From Gordionus sp. m RMFG-2023 (Eukaryota > Nematomorpha > Gordioida > Chordodea > Parachordodidae), in contig NC_088778.1 of the NCBI RefSeq assembly GCF_954871325.1, positions 13,729,666 through 13,793,665 of the forward strand: DNA of 64,000 nucleotides, written 5' to 3'. The translations under genes and the position numbers were made by a program. Positions 60,180 to 64,000 of the stretch are shown here, one piece after another. Every line of letters starts with the position of its first letter. The first letter of the stretch is position 1. The notes below the pieces were generated by a model. It made no database searches, was not told the DNA's origin, and worked only from the letters and a program-made list of their open reading frames with translations.

Positions 60180-61069
60180 ATGATTCGAATGCATGAAGAT
60201 AGCAATTCATCTTTAGGCTTATTACATTCAGAAACTCTTTCAGGTAATTAAGAAATTATATTACTTTAATAAGTAATAATAAATTTAAGAGTTTTCTGAT
60301 TGTCCATCTGATAAATCTATATCTGCATTAAATAAATCTGATTTGAAATTTATTAACGAGATTGATGAAGGTAATTATTTTATTTATATTCTTTGTAATA
60401 ATATATTTTCAAGCAAGTTATTCCAAAAATGAAAAATCCTTGGATATTATGAAGAATATAAATAATCATTCAATAATTGATAATAATAACCTGTCTTTCA
60501 ATAACAAAATATTTAACGACTATACAAATATAAACAATTATAATTCACATCCTAATTTGGATGTAAATTCAAATAACCAGATAAGTATATTTCAAAAACT
60601 AAAAGATAGTTCTCTAATTGATGAAGACAATGAATCTGTAAATGAGATTAAATTAAATGATTCTGATTTAGATGAGTTAAATGATAGTTTGGTTCATGAT
60701 TCTTTGGAATCAAACTTATCAGATGATGAAACAATAACTTCAAATAAACAAAGTAATATATTTATTTACTATCAATTATTTGTTTAAATCCATATTTAGA
60801 TGTAAATCCTTTCACATTTAATCAATCCCAAAATGAATCTAATTCATTGTTAGATAGATTTTTTTATTCAGATCTTAATAAGGAACATAGAATTGACAAA
60901 GAGTGCTTTACAAATGATGATCAAAATGAAATATTTTGCCATGGTAGGTTTTTATAACATTTTTTTAATAAAAAATTATTTTTATAATTAAAAATGTCTA
61001 TTTTTTAAAAAAAAAGCCCAAAGCATCTTAGACAATGACTCCATGGAATTTAGACTGCAAAATGTATAA
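60180..61069 (+). CDS. Unrecognised five-exon gene, acidic Ser/Asn-rich protein
   Basis: Exons 60180-60243, 60290-60370, 60414-60752, 60800-60943 and 61017-61069 join in phase with GT..AG introns of 46, 43, 47 and 73 bp to give 226 residues. All four introns are phase 1. The product begins 'MIRMHEDSNSSLGLLHSETL', has an Asn-rich middle ('NNHSIIDNNNLSFNNKIF'), a strongly acidic part ('LNDSDLDELNDSLVHDSLES') and ends 'DNDSMEFRLQNV'. An in-frame stop precedes the ATG. An AATAAA follows at about 61121. No domain, signal peptide or membrane segment is supported; the hydrophobic run seen if the second intron is read through is intron. Function unknown. The middle is likely disordered. Confidence 0.68.
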
Positions 61070-61590
61070 AAATCAAGTATATTTTATGGTGGTGCTGATT
61101 GATAAATTTTTTACCAATCAAAATAAATATTTTTGGTATTAATACAAAACCAATCTGATACTGATTCGATATTTAAATTTTTATATAACATCATCTTTAA
61201 ATCAATGTCAAAAAATTATAATTTCTATTTAAAAGAGCCAATTAACTTTCATTAAGTATTAACAGAGTTGGGAAGTACCATGAATACTTGTATCTAAGAT
61301 ACAAGATCCTTTTATATCTTGTACTTAGTATTTTTTTGACATTATTAATAAGATACTAGTTTCAATATCTAAGATTCTTTATTCTGAAAAGAATCTTGTA
61401 TCATTTTTATTTTCTTGACAAAATATACAGATACAGATTCTTTTTAATTCATATTTAAAATTTTACATATCACAGTATATATCTTATTTTCTTCAAGAAT
61501 CTTATATTAATTTTCTTAGTTTTTTTCACCATATTTTAAATATAATGTCAAAATTAGCTGGAAAATTTACAACCCATATTAAGGTAGATA

Positions 61591-61810
61591 TAGTTTTGTC
61601 AAACGGCTCATTTTGAGCCGATTTTTTAAAATGGCTATCAATATTTTACCAGAAATATATTATCTAAGCTTCGAGATTTTGTTAATGTATGCCTGGACCT
61701 TTGTTCCTTCTTTAGGCAAAATCTTCAGGCTTGCGTAAGATCTTTCTGTGTAAAATAGTGAGTTAGCCGTTTTTAAAAATCAGCTCAAAATGAACCGTTT
61801 AATAACACAA
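61591..61810. mobile_element. hAT-type MITE nested in a hAT
   Basis: Same family as 41490-41697: 'tagttttgtcaaacggctca' at the left and the inverse 'tgaaccgtttaataacacaa' at the right. The 8-bp target duplication 'ggtagata' is exact (61583-61590 and 61811-61818). It is younger than the hAT it sits in. Confidence 0.87.
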
Positions 61811-62441
61811 GGTAGATAGATAAAAAATAACAGCACCAAAACAAAATAAGTAAAGATTATATTTTATATATAAATGTAATTCAATAGAGTATCATTACCA
61901 ATTTTATGTAATATTTTTTTAATTTGTAGGATGATTAACACTCATGGTAGTGAAATTTAAATTATGGAAATAAGTTCCTGTAAATCAAATCAAAATCTTA
62001 AAATTTTATATATAAATTATTTAAAAATAAAAGTTAAAAAAGACAATGTACAGGCTAGATTTAAAACCTGTATAAACAAAAAAAAAGGATAAATGGTTAA
62101 AAAAAAATTTTGTTAAACATATTAAAGTATATTATTTATGTGTGGTAACAAGATGCATAAGTTATCATAAATATTCAAGTTGAAAGTATTGCTACCTTTA
62201 TTAAAAGCTGCTTAAGTTTGTATGAGAAATTGATTTTAAGAAAATATTTTCCTATGTTTTGAATATAATAAGGTTTTTTGACATCAATATCACATACATA
62301 TTTTAAGAACTTATGAATTGAGTCAGATGATAAAAACAAATACTCTCAAAATATATTAATAAAAGAAGCCCTAAATGTAGTACCAGAGTATATAATCAAA
62401 CTCAAACTATAACACCGATACATTTAACGATTATTTTTCTT

Positions 62442-62699
62442 TTGAAGAATAAAATGTTGCTGAGTTCAATAATACAAAGAACATTGAATGGGAGGCTTAT
62501 TATATTAAAGAAAGTTGAAATACATTATAAATGCTTAATTATTATCCTTTCAATAAGGAAATTTTTTATAAATCTAATACTGCAATACCTTTATCAGCTC
62601 CAGTTGAAAGGTAATTTAGTTTTGGCACAATGTTAAGTAGGCCAAAACGGCCAAGGTCTAATGATAAAATATTTGAAAAATTTGATTATCTTATAAAAT
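62442..62699 (+). pseudogene. hAT transposase, C-terminal remnant
   Basis: The frame ends 'LSAPVER', stop, 'FSFGTMLSRPKRPRSNDKIF' and 'EKFDYLIK'. This is the hAT dimerisation motif, in which relatives have Leu where the stop now lies (A-P-V-E-R-L-F-S). The preceding 150 bases are coding-like in changing frames ('KEIFYKSNTAI'). It is a dead gene end. Confidence 0.82.
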
Positions 62700-63163
62700 A
62701 ATGAATCTATTTTAAATACTCTTTTGCAAATTAATATTTCAACTCCCATTAAAAATACTAGTCTCTTTTCCCTATCTATTCTAAGAATCTGCTATTACTA
62801 ATTAAAATGCCTGATTATTATAATTAACTCATCATTAAATATTTTATTAATTATTGCAAATACTCATTCTTATTATGTGTATATGTTATGTTCTTCAAAA
62901 ATAAATAATAAAAACTGTATTTTATAAACTATTCTAATTTAATTGATAATGATAATTTAAAAGTATCTTGTATTTAAGATACTCTAATTAGGCAAAAGTT
63001 ACAAGTATCTTTTATCTTGTATCTTTTTGATATTTTGTAAAAGATACTAGTATCTGTATCTAGATTCTTTTTTCGGAGGACCTGCCCAACTCTGATTATT
63101 AAGTGTATTTTATTTTTTATTCTTAATTATATTTAAAATATGGTCAATCTTTATGGCTGAATA

Positions 63164-63338
63164 TAATGTTGTTAAATTGCTTAATTTATCCAGTATTTTA
63201 AAACGTCAATCAAGATTTTAGCCAAAATATTATAAGCCTCAAAATTTCAATAATAGGTGTCCTAGCTTGGATAATTTACTTTTGGCCTTTTTGAGTTATC
63301 CTTAAAAATTGACCAAATCAGGCCATTTAACAATACTA
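63164..63338. mobile_element. Diverged copy of the hAT-type MITE
   Basis: 'taatgttgttaaattgctta' on the left and 'caggccatttaacaatacta' on the right match the ends of the copy at 41490, and the inner 'caagattttagccaaaatatt' matches its centre. No target duplication is visible, so it is older. Confidence 0.7.
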
Positions 63339-64000
63339 GATTAATGTGACACTAGTTAATAGACATTTTTGGTTCCTTTTCTTATAGATATTTTATATTC
63401 CTTTTCTTGTTGCAAATATAACAAAAAATATCAAATTTTTAGTTACTCTATCTTTTGATCTTTTTTTTAACATTGCAAATAAATTGAATTTTAATTCCTT
63501 TTATGAATTTATTGTTATTTTGAAATAATAAAATAAAGATAAAATACCCAATAACAATAAGTATATTGTATAAGTTTTTTTAAAAAATATTAATCCCATT
63601 CTAATATTTTATATTGACACAGTCCTAGTTTATTATTTAACTATGGAATATTAAATGTTAAATGCAGGAAAAAAAAATTTTAATCAGATAATATTTTAGC
63701 ATAGCATACTAAATGATAAAAGAGTGAATACATCAAACAATGGCTATAACTTTTTTATTACATTTATTATTATATTATATACAATATTTTTCCCCCTATT
63801 TAAAATATTAAAAAACATGAAATTAACTTTTAATAACTTCTCATATTTAAATATTAAATAAAATGAACTTCAAAAGATTTTTTTATTAAAATTTGGTTCA
63901 ATTTATCAAAATTAATAAAGTATTTATTGCTCAATTCACAAATCTTTATCATCTATGGCTTAAAAATTGTTCTCTTAATTGGGACTATTTATAATGAGAA
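63339..64000. other. No gene seen
   Basis: AT-rich sequence up to the window edge without a coding frame or element boundary. Confidence 0.5.

Larger units (their letters stand above)
61263..63094 (+). mobile_element. hAT transposon with transposase tail
   Basis: Ends are 'cagagttgggaagtacc' at 61263 and 'ggacctgcccaactctg' ending at 63094. The flanks 'agtattaa' (61255-61262) and 'attattaa' (63095-63102) match at seven of eight bases. Subterminal 'gaatacttgtatctaagata' and 'aagatacaagatc' motifs repeat at both ends. It contains transposase remnants and a nested MITE (61591-61810). It lies about 190 bp downstream of the stop of the gene at 60180 and may fall just outside its 3' UTR. Confidence 0.85.

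Noticed and set aside
60362-60412. Possible signal peptide at the start of the open frame at 60362
   Set aside because: The hydrophobic run is intron sequence between two in-phase exons with good splice sites.
1-64000. CRISPR arrays, bacterial operons, tRNA or rRNA genes
   Set aside because: Nothing of this kind is visible; introns, transposon types and gene families are those of an animal genome.

Overview
The window is very AT-rich (by eye about three quarters A+T or more) eukaryotic DNA. An animal source is indicated by two recognisable host genes: an XK-related membrane protein (phospholipid-scramblase family) and Gemin6 of the SMN complex. Host introns are either tiny (38-47 bp, often with GTT- donors) or kilobases long and full of repeats. 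The species cannot be named from sequence alone.

About half of the window is transposon debris. The first 34 kb has no host gene that I can support. It holds a C/G-run-flanked hAT-like element (283-1437); an LTR retroelement fossil (about 1768-6470) split by a hAT with perfect 8-bp target duplications (2916-5247); a Tc1/mariner element with long terminal inverted repeats (TIRs) (6685-8439); an LTR element nested in the LTR of another (8822-11488 within 8793-13486); a palindromic MITE (13622-13840); a broken Ty3/gypsy-like element on the minus strand (about 14258-20330) beside a plus-strand integrase fragment; a pogo element whose transposase ends in a PHD finger (21611-24568); a LINE interrupted by a hAT that is itself interrupted by a Tigger-like element (26905-32050); and another hAT (32190-33997).

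The host part follows. The XK-related gene runs 34637-45793 (+) in eight exons and encodes about 1059 residues, of which about 630 form an unusual cytoplasmic tail. Between it and the next gene lie two short hATs (47553-48334 and 49091-50417); the second still has a spliced reading frame joining the BED-finger end to the dimerisation end without the catalytic core. Gemin6 runs 52517-58919 (-) in two exons. Its 5.9-kb intron holds a predicted small three-exon gene on the other strand (55099-55589) and a fold-back element built on a ~110-bp satellite. Divergent from Gemin6 is an unrecognised five-exon gene (60180-61069, +, 226 residues, acidic and Ser/Asn-rich), followed by one more hAT (61263-63094) carrying a MITE.

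The host genes do not form a pathway: one acts in membrane lipid exposure, one in snRNP assembly, and two are unknown. The most useful results are these spliced gene models, none of which appears as one long open frame, and the set of element boundaries supported by exact target-site duplications.
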